Shown here piece after piece: positions 45,409 through 53,218 of a stretch of 64,000 bases of DNA. A program made the translations under genes and the position numbers. Origin of the DNA: Sphingomonas vulcanisoli (GTDB lineage: Bacteria; Pseudomonadota; Alphaproteobacteria; Sphingomonadales; Sphingomonadaceae); the NCBI RefSeq assembly GCF_011761305.1, contig NZ_JAAOZC010000001.1, positions 62,001 to 126,000 on the forward strand, read 5' to 3'. The notes below the pieces were generated by a model, which did no database searches, had not been told where the DNA came from, and saw only the letters and a list, made by a program, of their open reading frames with translations. Each line of letters begins with the position of its first letter. The first letter of the stretch is position 1.

Positions 45409-45924
45409 TTATGCTTCTTCCTTGGCCGCATAGGCCCCGAACACGCGGGCGAGCTGAGCGGCCGGTGCCTGCAGCACCGACGCCACCTTGGTCGCGGGTG
45501 CCTGAAGCAGGCCCACGATCTTGGCGCGCAACTCATCGAGGCTGGGCAGCTCTGCGAGCGCCTTCACCCCGTTCACGTCGAGAACAGTCGAGCCCATCGC
45601 GCCGCCCACGATTTCCAACTTGTCGTTGGTCTTCGCGAAAGCGACGACGACCTTGGCGGCCGCGACCGGATCCACCGAAGTGCTGAGCGCCGTCGGCCCG
45701 GTGAGCAAATCGCTCAGCGAAGCGTAAGGCGTGCCTTCGGCGGCAATGCGGGCAAGGCGGTTCTTGGTCACCTTGTAGCTGGCGCCCGCTTCCCGCATTT
45801 TCACCCGGAGCTGCGTCGATTGCGCGACGGTCATCCCCAGGTTGCGCGTCACGACGACCACGGAGGTCTCGTTCAGCGTGCGGTTCAGCGCGGCGACCTG
45901 CTCGGACTTTTGAGCACGATCCAT
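45409..45924 (-). CDS. rplJ: 50S ribosomal protein L10
   Basis: A 171-residue protein anchoring L7/L12 dimers. [35 protein letters not shown] and [16 protein letters not shown] are the rRNA-binding part; the C-terminal helix ([25 protein letters not shown]) binds L12. ATG 45924 is typical; ATG 45930 two codons upstream is also possible. It has its own leader and is separated from rplA by an inserted MFS-TonB receptor segment. Confidence 0.96.
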   Translation of the reverse strand: MDRAQKSEQVAALNRTLNETSVVVVTRNLGMTVAQSTQLRVKMREAGASYKVTKNRLARIAAEGTPYASLSDLLTGPTALSTSVDPVAAAKVVVAFAKTNDKLEIVGGAMGSTVLDVNGVKALAELPSLDELRAKIVGLLQAPATKVASVLQAPAAQLARVFGAYAAKEEA

Positions 45925-46087
45925 TGCCATCTCCGTTTTCGTCCGGCGCACCATGCGCCGAACGTGTTTCAGCCAGCCGGGCAAGCCCGATTGGCCGAGG
46001 TCCGATGGGGAATGGATGCCTGACCCCCGATGGGGAGTGCAGACCGGATAGCGCTAATGCTTCCGGCGATAAATCTCTTCCCCGTCT

Positions 46088-46126
46088 AGGTAGGAGATTA
46101 AGAAGGGCATAGTCCCTTCACCTACT
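46088..46126 (-). promoter_or_regulatory. Structured 5' leader of rplJL (L10-leader candidate)
   Basis: GTAGG and CCTAC form an outer stem enclosing a GAAGGG/CCCTTC hairpin, about 165-200 bases upstream of the rplJ start on the minus strand. Position and shape fit an autoregulatory L10-L12 binding leader. A second perfect hairpin (CGGCGCA/TGCGCCG) lies about 20-36 bases before the start. Confidence 0.5.
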
Positions 46127-46196
46127 GTCTCGGACGGTTTCCTCGCCCGAAAGCGAAGAAGTGGCGCCGATACAGAAGGACCGACGCTTTGTCGAG

Positions 46197-47444
46197 TCAG
46201 GAGAGCGGCGCCTCTCTCAGCGCGCGGCCCCGCATCTGCCGTGCCAGCAGAATGCCCACGACCGCAAACAGCACCGCCGCCGCGAGCGCGAGTGAGATAT
46301 GGACGCCGAGCAGCGCGCCGATCAGGCCGACCGTGATGCCCGAGAAGGTGCGGCAGCCGAGCGCCGCCATTGCATAGACGCCGAGCACGCGGCCGCGCAT
46401 CTCGCTTGGTGCGTCTACCTGCACCACGGTCTGCGCCATGCTGCTGAACGACAGCTCGAAGAAGCCGGCCGCGAACAGGCAGAGCAGGGCCACCGCGTAA
46501 GTGCCCGTCAGCGCGAAGGCGGCCAGCGCGAGGCACCAACCGCCGGCGAGCAGTAAGGCATTACGCGGACCAGTGCGGAAGCCGCCGAGCGTCTCCAGCA
46601 GAAAACCGCCTGTGAGCGCCCCGGCGGCATCCGCGGCGAGCAGGGCGCTGTAGGCAAAACCAGGATTGCCGTGCCCGAGAGAGACCGCGAATTCGGGCAT
46701 CTGCGCCTGATAGCTGTTGCCAATCAGGCCCGATGCCGCGGCGGCGAGCACTGCCATTGCGACGATCGCGGGCCGATCGGCGATCGCGCGGAAGGTGCCG
46801 AGCACATCCTTCAGACCGCTCATCGCGCGCGGCGCGACGGCCTCACGCTGGAAACGGACCCGTGCCATCCACAACAATGTCGGCAGATAGAAGCAGCAGT
46901 TGACGAAGATGCCCTTGACCGGCCCGAGCCAGATCAACAGCACGCCGCCCACCGCCGGGCCGACCAGAACGCCCAGATAGCGTGCCGTGGCGTTGAGCCG
47001 CACCGCGCTCTGCAATTCCTCGCGATCGACGATCGAATAGAGGATCAGCTGGCCCGGGGTCTGCCAGAAAACCCCGGCGCAGCCATGGACGACAAGCAGC
47101 AGCATTGCCTCCCAGATCTTCAGAGTGTCCGTAGCGAAGAAAAAGCCCCAGCCGAGCGAGACGCCGATGAACAGGATCATGCTGATCTGGATCAGTCGCT
47201 GCGGCTTCACGCGATCGGCCAGCCCGCCCATCGGAATCGAAAACAGGATGTAGGGCAGCCAGTGCGACACCACCGCGAAACCGCCCAGCGCGGGCGAATG
47301 AAACTTCTGGAACATCACCCAGTAGCTGATCACATGCTCGATATTGTCCGCCATCATCGCCAGCAGGAACGTTCCGAAATACCAACGGAATTGCGGATGC
47401 CGCATGGCGGCGAAGGCGCGCGGGCGGGCGGGGGCCTGGCTCAA
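46197..47444 (-). CDS. MFS transporter (EntS/MFS_3-like exporter)
   Basis: About 415 residues with roughly eleven or twelve transmembrane helices. AMRHPQFRWYFGTFLLAMMADNIEHVISYWVMFQ, GGLADRVKPQRLIQISM, RLNATARYLGVLVGPAVGGVLL and VDAPSEMRGRVLGVYAMA are hallmarks of the MFS_3/enterobactin-exporter-like group. The TTG at 47444 has GAGG eight bases upstream; ATG 47405 and ATG 47591 are alternatives. It is divergent from a TonB receptor, as in siderophore or metabolite exchange systems, and sits inside the ribosomal protein cluster. Confidence 0.83.
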   Translation of the reverse strand: MSQAPARPRAFAAMRHPQFRWYFGTFLLAMMADNIEHVISYWVMFQKFHSPALGGFAVVSHWLPYILFSIPMGGLADRVKPQRLIQISMILFIGVSLGWGFFFATDTLKIWEAMLLLVVHGCAGVFWQTPGQLILYSIVDREELQSAVRLNATARYLGVLVGPAVGGVLLIWLGPVKGIFVNCCFYLPTLLWMARVRFQREAVAPRAMSGLKDVLGTFRAIADRPAIVAMAVLAAAASGLIGNSYQAQMPEFAVSLGHGNPGFAYSALLAADAAGALTGGFLLETLGGFRTGPRNALLLAGGWCLALAAFALTGTYAVALLCLFAAGFFELSFSSMAQTVVQVDAPSEMRGRVLGVYAMAALGCRTFSGITVGLIGALLGVHISLALAAAVLFAVVGILLARQMRGRALREAPLS

Positions 47445-47667
47445 TCGGTGATCCTCGATCGTGTCGGATGATTCCCGATCGCCGTGGCGCAAAAGGGACG
47501 GCGACGGGTATCGCCAAGGACGTGGATGTGGCAAGCGTGCCGCACTTCCAAGGCTAAATTCCTGCAGCGCAACAAAAGGGTCATGCCTCATGGGCAGAGG
47601 CGCTAGAGGGCCGCAATCGACCTGGCTGTAAAGCCGGGCGATCCGCATTTCCGGGGAACATTGATAC

Positions 47668-50007
47668 ATGCACGTTTCTAAGCTCAGCGCCTTGCTGTTG
47701 GCCGGCATTTCGACGATCGTCGTCGCGCCGATGGCCGCGCAGGCCCAATCGACCACCACCGTCGCTCCTGCCGATGCCGGGGCCGACAAGGCGATCGTCG
47801 TCACCGCGCAGCGCCGCACCGAAAACGCCATCACCGTGCCGATTGCTGTCTCGGTCCTGCGCACCGAGCAGCTTCACGACTATCAGGCGGCGGGCAGCGA
47901 CACCCTTCTGTCGCTCTCGGGCAAGGTGCCCAGCCTCTATGTCGAAACCTCGACCGGCCGCATCTTCCCGCGATTCTACATCCGTGGTCTTGGCAACATC
48001 GATTTCTACCTCGGCGCGTCGCAGCCGGTCGAGATCGTGATGGATGACGTGGTCGAGGAGCACGTCGTGCTCAAATCGAATCCGGCGTTCGATATCGCGC
48101 AGGTCGAAGTGCTCAAGGGCCCGCAGGGCTCGCTGTTCGGCCGCAACACCACGGCGGGCATCGTCAAGTTCGATACCATCCAACCGAGCGCAACCTGGCA
48201 GGGCCAGGCCTCCGCCAGCTACGGCACCAAGAACAGCGTCGATGTCGATGCCGGCGTTGGCGGCCCGCTGACCAAGGACGGCAGCATCAGCTTCCGCCTC
48301 TCGGGCCTCTATCAGCACCGCGATAACTGGATCCGCAACACCTACACCGGCCCGTCCGACGACGGCACGACTGCGGGCAAGCTGAACGGCTTCAACGAGC
48401 GCGACGTGCGCCTGCAGGTGCTCGCCAAGCCGAGCGATGCGTTCAGCATCCGCGTGTCGGGCCATTATCGCGATTATGACGGCTTCGCCTCGATCTTCTA
48501 TCGCGGTTCGATCATCCAGGGCACCAGCCAGGTGCCCAACGGCTTCAACCGCGGCGTCGTCCAGTATGACGAGGCGCAGAACAACCCGCAGGCCTACAAA
48601 ACGCACGGCGCTTCGGTGAAGGCGGCTTACGATCTCGGCGACGCGACGATCACGTCGATCACCGCATGGGAGCATCTCTCGGGCTACAGCCGTGGCGATA
48701 CCGATGGCGGTGCAGCGATCAACTTTCCGCTCGGCGGCGTGCCCTTCGGCTATGGCGAATCGCAGGGCCGTGTCCGCGGGCTCGATCAGTGGACGCAGGA
48801 GCTGCGCGTCTCCAGCCCGGATACTGGCCCGTTCAAGTGGCAGTTCGGTGGCATGTATTTCAGCCAGCGCGATCGCACCGAATTCGATCAGCGGAGCTAC
48901 TTCCTGACGAGCAACATTTTCGGCACCGCACCCAACCCGAACAATTTCGTGCTGCTGCATAACGTCAACACGAGCTGGGCCGGGTTCGGCCAGGCCAGCT
49001 ATCAGCTGACCGACAAGCTGACGCTGACCGGCGGCGTGCGCGTGACCAAGGATACCAAGAGCACCGATCTGCTCCTGCATCCCAATGTCGCGGCGCTGGC
49101 GGTGCCGGCTACCGCGCCGAACTCCTCCTACAGCTGCGGCACGGCTTTCTACTGCCGTCTGTCCTCGACCAAGCCGAGCTTTGATGCCAGCTTGCTCTAT
49201 CGCGTCGATCCCAACGTGAGCCTCTATGCGCGCGTTGCGCGTGGCTTCCGCGGCCCGACGGTGCAGGGGCGTTCGGCGGTGTTCGGTTCGGCTTATACCA
49301 CGGCCACTTCGGAGACGAACACGAGCTGGGAGGCCGGCGTCAAGACGGCGGCGCTCAACAACGCCGTCCACTTCAACGTCGCGGGCTTCTATTACACGGT
49401 CAAGAACATCCAGCTCAACGGCAACGACAGCAACGGCAACGGCGTGCTGTTCAACGGCAACAAGGGCGTAGGCTACGGCGCCGAAGCCGAGCTGCAGGCG
49501 CGGCCGACCAGCCGCCTGAGCTTCACGGCGGGCTTCAGCTGGCTGCACACCGAGATCAAGGACCGCAACGTCTTCGTGCAGGCCGGCGCTGCCGGCGGCG
49601 TGCTGGCCGAAACGGTGCTCAACCCGACGGTGCGCCTGGGCAACAATTATTACGCCCAGATCAACGGCAACCCGTTCCCGAACGCGCCGCAGTATAACGT
49701 CAACCTGAGCGGCCGTTACGATCTGCCGCTGGATGATCGCAGCAAGCTGTTCATCGCCGGCGATTTCAACATGCAGGGCAAGACCTATTACACGCTCTAC
49801 AAGACGATCGAATATCGCTCGAACGGCAATTACGAGCTGGGCGGCAAGATCGGCTACGCCTTCAGCAAGTATGAGGTCGCCGCTTTCGTGCGCAACCTGA
49901 CCAACGAGAAGAACCTGATCGACGTGATCGATACCAACAATTACCGCGCCGGCATCTACAACGATCCGCGCATCTTCGGCGTGATGGTCAGCGGCTCGTT
50001 CCGCTGA
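47668..50007 (+). CDS. TonB-dependent outer-membrane receptor within the ribosomal cluster
   Basis: A 779-residue receptor: signal peptide (LSALLLAGISTIVVAPMAAQA), TonB-box-like KAIVVTAQRRTEN, plug with FYIRGLGNIDFYLGASQPVEIVMDDVV and QVEVLKGPQGSLFGRNTTAGIV, then a barrel ending GVMVSGSFR. The final residue is Arg rather than the usual aromatic, with Phe just before it. The ligand is unknown. Divergent from an EntS-like exporter and followed by a strong terminator. Confidence 0.93.
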   Translation: MHVSKLSALLLAGISTIVVAPMAAQAQSTTTVAPADAGADKAIVVTAQRRTENAITVPIAVSVLRTEQLHDYQAAGSDTLLSLSGKVPSLYVETSTGRIFPRFYIRGLGNIDFYLGASQPVEIVMDDVVEEHVVLKSNPAFDIAQVEVLKGPQGSLFGRNTTAGIVKFDTIQPSATWQGQASASYGTKNSVDVDAGVGGPLTKDGSISFRLSGLYQHRDNWIRNTYTGPSDDGTTAGKLNGFNERDVRLQVLAKPSDAFSIRVSGHYRDYDGFASIFYRGSIIQGTSQVPNGFNRGVVQYDEAQNNPQAYKTHGASVKAAYDLGDATITSITAWEHLSGYSRGDTDGGAAINFPLGGVPFGYGESQGRVRGLDQWTQELRVSSPDTGPFKWQFGGMYFSQRDRTEFDQRSYFLTSNIFGTAPNPNNFVLLHNVNTSWAGFGQASYQLTDKLTLTGGVRVTKDTKSTDLLLHPNVAALAVPATAPNSSYSCGTAFYCRLSSTKPSFDASLLYRVDPNVSLYARVARGFRGPTVQGRSAVFGSAYTTATSETNTSWEAGVKTAALNNAVHFNVAGFYYTVKNIQLNGNDSNGNGVLFNGNKGVGYGAEAELQARPTSRLSFTAGFSWLHTEIKDRNVFVQAGAAGGVLAETVLNPTVRLGNNYYAQINGNPFPNAPQYNVNLSGRYDLPLDDRSKLFIAGDFNMQGKTYYTLYKTIEYRSNGNYELGGKIGYAFSKYEVAAFVRNLTNEKNLIDVIDTNNYRAGIYNDPRIFGVMVSGSFR

Positions 50008-50027
50008 TCTGATACCCGGCATAAGCT

Positions 50028-50065
50028 GAAAGGGCCGGGAGCGATTCCGGCCCTTTTTTTTGTTT
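50028..50065 (+). terminator. Rho-independent terminator of the TonB receptor gene
   Basis: AAAGGGCCGG/CCGGCCCTTT stem with a GAGCGATT loop region followed by eight T residues. A nearly identical hairpin in inverted orientation ends rplA at 50971-51003; together they enclose the AT-richer gene at 50091. Confidence 0.9.
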
Positions 50066-50090
50066 AGACAGGGCGATCCTTGGAGTCGAA

Positions 50091-50942
50091 ATGATGAGCC
50101 GACCCGATCCATTTAGCTTGCCCGAATGGCGGGCGCTAAATCGTGAGGCATCTTTAGTCAGCCAAATAATTGGGTCGGGAGCAACCGCTTTAGGAAGAGC
50201 AAGCTATGGCAGCGGATTTGGCGAGTATTATACAGCGTTCTTTGGCCTATCTATAGGAATCGAAAGACTGGCTAAGCTTATCCTAGTTGTGGACTATGCG
50301 ATGGATAATAGCGGATCACTGCCTGAACAACGGAGTGTTCGGCGGTTTGGCCATAACCTCAAAACTCTCATGTCGAAGGTAGAAGAGGTAGCAACCCGGC
50401 GTGCTATATCTGTCCGTAGTATTGGTCCAAGCCATCCGATTTGCGCCGCTGTAGTGGATTGTCTTGATGCCTTTGCCGACGCATCGCAAGGACGTTACGC
50501 AAACTTTGAAGCCATTGGCAATCGCAGCTTCGATCCGCAGATCGAGCCGGTAAATAAGTGGTGGAACCTTGTCGTTGAGCCAATTCTCGACCTGCATTAT
50601 CGCGGAAAGCGCGCTGAAGCGGGCGTTAAAGAAAGAGCACAAATCATAAATGCGATGATCGGTCACGTAACAATCGTCAGACATACTGACGAAAGTGGGC
50701 GTACTATGTCCGATGTGGAGACTGCGTCTGAGCGAACAGGGCAAACAAAGTGGGCACAGCGGTATGGCCGGTTCTACACGCTATCCGTAGTAAGATGGCT
50801 CTCGTATATTTTCAGTGATATGGTTCGAGAAGCATCATATCGACAAGGCATAGATAGCCTGTTCGGGCATTACGAATTCTTCAGTTCTTATACCGTTGAT
50901 GACCACTTTTTACTGAACAGAAAAATATGGCCCCTAAGTTAG
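50091..50942 (+). CDS. AT-richer hypothetical protein, possibly HEPN-like
   Basis: A 283-residue protein unlike its neighbours in base composition (about 52% GC in the 120 bases counted by hand at 50101-50220). It is helical; FFGLSIGIERLAKLILVVDYAMDN followed by RRFGHNLKTLMSKVEEVATRR resembles the paired helices and GH-x-L segment of HEPN-type proteins, but no clean R-x4-6-H motif is present. GGAG precedes the ATG by five bases. It lies alone between two inward-facing terminators. Probable horizontal acquisition; function unknown. Confidence 0.72.
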   Translation: MMSRPDPFSLPEWRALNREASLVSQIIGSGATALGRASYGSGFGEYYTAFFGLSIGIERLAKLILVVDYAMDNSGSLPEQRSVRRFGHNLKTLMSKVEEVATRRAISVRSIGPSHPICAAVVDCLDAFADASQGRYANFEAIGNRSFDPQIEPVNKWWNLVVEPILDLHYRGKRAEAGVKERAQIINAMIGHVTIVRHTDESGRTMSDVETASERTGQTKWAQRYGRFYTLSVVRWLSYIFSDMVREASYRQGIDSLFGHYEFFSSYTVDDHFLLNRKIWPLS

Positions 50943-50970
50943 TCGCGGTCGCTTTCGCCGTTTATGGTTA

Positions 50971-51003
50971 AACAGAAAGGGCCGGGATCGCTCCTGGCCC
51001 TTC
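50971..51003 (-). terminator. Rho-independent terminator of rplKA
   Basis: On the minus strand GAAGGGCCAGG-AGCGAT-CCCGGCCCTTTC is followed by TGTTT, about 25 bases after the rplA stop. It differs from the TonB-receptor terminator by only a few bases but points the other way. Confidence 0.78.
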
Positions 51004-51027
51004 TCGTTTTCAGGTCTGTTCCGAAGA

Positions 51028-51720
51028 TCAGGCCGCCGAAAACTCGGCGGGGTCGATCTTGATGCCCGGGCCCATGCTCGAGCTGATCGCGACCTTCTTC
51101 AGATACTTGCCCTTGGCGCCGGCGGGCTTGGCCTTGACCACCGCATCGACCAGCGCATCGAAATTGGCGCGCAGATCTTCCGCCGGGAACGACGCCTTGC
51201 CGATGCCGGAGTGGATGATACCCGCCTTCTCGACGCGATACTCGACCTGACCGCCCTTGGCGGCCTTCACGGCCTCACCGACGTTCATGGTCACGGTGCC
51301 AAGCTTGGGGTTCGGCATCAGGCCCTTCGGACCCAGGATCTTACCCAGGCGTCCGACGAGGCCCATCATATCCGGCGTGGCGATGCAGCGATCGAAATCG
51401 ACCGTGCCGCCCTGGATCGTCTCGAGCAGGTCTTCCGCACCCACGACTTCGGCGCCGGCGGCGCGGGCTTCGTCAGCCTTCGGGCCGCGCGCGAACACGC
51501 CGACGCGGACGTCCTTGCCGGTGCCCTTGGGCAGCGTCACGACGCCACGGACCATCTGATCGGCGTGGCGCGGATCGACGCCGAGGTTCAGCGCGACTTC
51601 GATCGTCTCGTCGAACTTGGCGGTGGCGTTGGTCTTGGCGAGGCTGATCGCTTCATCGACGGCGTGGAGCTTCACGGCGTCGATGTCCCAGGTCTTCTGC
51701 TTCTTGCTGAGCTTTGCCAT
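51028..51720 (-). CDS. rplA: 50S ribosomal protein L1
   Basis: A 230-residue L1 with the expected blocks [56 protein letters not shown] and the C-terminal [11 protein letters not shown]. It forms the mobile L1 stalk next to the E site and usually autoregulates rplKA. It follows rplK by four bases and is ended by a terminator. Confidence 0.97.
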   Translation of the reverse strand: MAKLSKKQKTWDIDAVKLHAVDEAISLAKTNATAKFDETIEVALNLGVDPRHADQMVRGVVTLPKGTGKDVRVGVFARGPKADEARAAGAEVVGAEDLLETIQGGTVDFDRCIATPDMMGLVGRLGKILGPKGLMPNPKLGTVTMNVGEAVKAAKGGQVEYRVEKAGIIHSGIGKASFPAEDLRANFDALVDAVVKAKPAGAKGKYLKKVAISSSMGPGIKIDPAEFSAA

Positions 51721-51724
51721 GATC

Positions 51725-52156
51725 TTAGCCCTCCACCACTTCGAGGCCCATCGCGCGGGCAGAGCCTTCGATGATCTTCGTCGCGGCTTCGATATCGTTC
51801 GCGTTCAGATCCTTCATCTTCGCGGTCGCGATCTCGGAGAGCTGCGAGCGCTTGATCTTTCCGGCCGAAATCTTGCCCGGCTCCTTCGAGCCCGACTTGA
51901 GGTTCGCTGCCTGCTTGATCAGATAGGTGGCGGGCGGCGTCTTGGTTTCGAACGAGAAGCTGCGGTCGGCATAGACGGTGATCACCGTCGGCAGCGGCGT
52001 GCCGGGGGTCTCGCCGCCGGTCTGCGCGTTGAACGCCTTGCAGAATTCCATGATGTTGACACCGCGCTGACCGAGCGCGGGGCCGATCGGCGGCGACGGA
52101 TTGGCCTTGCCGGCCGGCACCTGCAACTTGATATAACCCGTAATCTTCTTCGCCAT
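51725..52156 (-). CDS. rplK: 50S ribosomal protein L11
   Basis: A 143-residue L11: [43 protein letters not shown], then [25 protein letters not shown] and the C-terminal rRNA-binding domain. It binds the GTPase-associated rRNA with the L10 stalk. A palindromic repeat lies between nusG and this gene. Confidence 0.97.
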   Translation of the reverse strand: MAKKITGYIKLQVPAGKANPSPPIGPALGQRGVNIMEFCKAFNAQTGGETPGTPLPTVITVYADRSFSFETKTPPATYLIKQAANLKSGSKEPGKISAGKIKRSQLSEIATAKMKDLNANDIEAATKIIEGSARAMGLEVVEG

Positions 52157-52214
52157 GTTTACCTCCTATGGCTTAGCGGTGCTGACGGCTTGAGGGCCTC
52201 CCGCGATTTACAAG

Positions 52215-52362
52215 CCCTCTCCCATTTTCATGGGAGAGGGTTGGGTGAGGGTCTTCTTCTTTGGCCTCGGTTCCTGACCGAAGAAGAAGACCCTCACCCT
52301 CCCACAAATCTCGCTTCGCTCGATTTGCAGGCCCCTCCCTCTCCCGCGAAAGCGGGAGAGGG
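52215..52362. repeat. Large multi-hairpin repeat between nusG and rplK
   Basis: Three nested or adjacent palindromes: CCCTCTCCCA/TGGGAGAGGG (52215-52240), an 18-base pair GGGTGAGGGTCTTCTTCT/AGAAGAAGACCCTCACCC (52243-52299), and CCCTCTCCCGC/GCGGGAGAGGG (52337-52362), with CAAATC/GATTTG between them. A different family from the other repeats here. It may serve as an attenuator or RNA processing site inside the operon. Confidence 0.82.
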
Positions 52363-52368
52363 TAGAAA

Positions 52369-52908
52369 CTATTTCACCCGTTCCACCTGCTCGAACTCCA
52401 GCTCGACCGGCGTGGCGCGACCGAAGATCGAGACCGAAACCTTGACGCGGCTGCGATCGAAATCGAGCTCTTCGACCAGGCCGTTGAAGCTCGCGAACGG
52501 GCCTTCCAGCACCTTGACGCTGTCGCCGATATCGTAATCGACCTTGATCTTGGCCTTGGGCGCGGCGGTGGCCTGCTCTTCCTTGGTGTTCAGGATGCGC
52601 GCCGCTTCGGCGTCCGAGATCGGCTGCGGCTTGCCCGACGAACCCAGGAAGCCCGTCACCTTCGGCGTATTCTTGACGAGGTGATAGACATCATCGTTCA
52701 TCGCCAGCTTGGCGAGGACATAGCCGGGGAAGAACTTCTTGTCCGACGTCACCTTCTTGCCGCGGCGGACTTCGGTCACCTTCTCGGTCGGCACCTCGAC
52801 CGCCTCGACGAGCGACTCCAGCCCAAGCCGGGTCGCATCGGTGAGGATCTGCTCCTTCACCTTATTCTCGAAGCCCGAATAAGCGTGGATGATATACCAG
52901 CGCGACAT
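52369..52908 (-). CDS. nusG: Transcription termination/antitermination protein NusG
   Basis: A 179-residue NusG. The N-terminal NGN domain RWYIIHAYSGFENKVKEQILTDA ... FFPGYVLAKLAMNDDVYHLVKNTPKVTGFLG binds RNA polymerase; the C-terminal KOW domain (GDSVKVLEGPFASFNGLVEELDFDRSRVKVSVSIFGR) binds Rho or S10. It is nine bases downstream of secE, the usual order. Confidence 0.97.
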   Translation of the reverse strand: MSRWYIIHAYSGFENKVKEQILTDATRLGLESLVEAVEVPTEKVTEVRRGKKVTSDKKFFPGYVLAKLAMNDDVYHLVKNTPKVTGFLGSSGKPQPISDAEAARILNTKEEQATAAPKAKIKVDYDIGDSVKVLEGPFASFNGLVEELDFDRSRVKVSVSIFGRATPVELEFEQVERVK

Positions 52909-52917
52909 AGTCTCTCT

Positions 52918-53145
52918 TTAACCTTGCACGAGCGACAGCAGGAATCGGACGATCCGGCTGAAACCCCAATCGACCGCGAAGAAGAAGATACCCAGCACCA
53001 TCGTCATGATCACCACCATGACGGCGGTCATCACCGTTTCGCGCCGGCTGGGCCACACGACCTTGCCGGTCTCGGCCCGCACCTGCTGCGCGAAAATCGG
53101 GATGCGGCTGAAGAAATTACCCTTCTCGCCGGATGATTGCGCCAA
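52918..53145 (-). CDS. secE: Preprotein translocase subunit SecE
   Basis: A 75-residue short SecE: the amphipathic segment FAQQVRAETGKVVWPSRRETVMTAVMVVIM (with the conserved W-P-S/T-R-x-E block) and one transmembrane helix. It clamps the SecY channel. It follows tRNA-Trp and precedes nusG. Confidence 0.96.
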   Translation of the reverse strand: MAQSSGEKGNFFSRIPIFAQQVRAETGKVVWPSRRETVMTAVMVVIMTMVLGIFFFAVDWGFSRIVRFLLSLVQG

Positions 53146-53218
53146 AACCTAGCCTCTTTCTTCAACAGCCATAGGGCCACAGGCGGCTCCCCGGGTAACC
53201 GGCGCCGCCCCTGGCCCT

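Noticed and set aside
46054-46539. Minus-strand frame of 161 codons upstream of rplJ
   Set aside because: It overlaps the end of the MFS gene in another frame and covers the rplJ leader; no domain and wrong codon pattern.
47581-50112. 843-codon minus-strand open frame opposite the second TonB receptor
   Set aside because: Shadow frame; composition biased to Arg, Ala and Val, no motif, and the + strand receptor is unmistakable.
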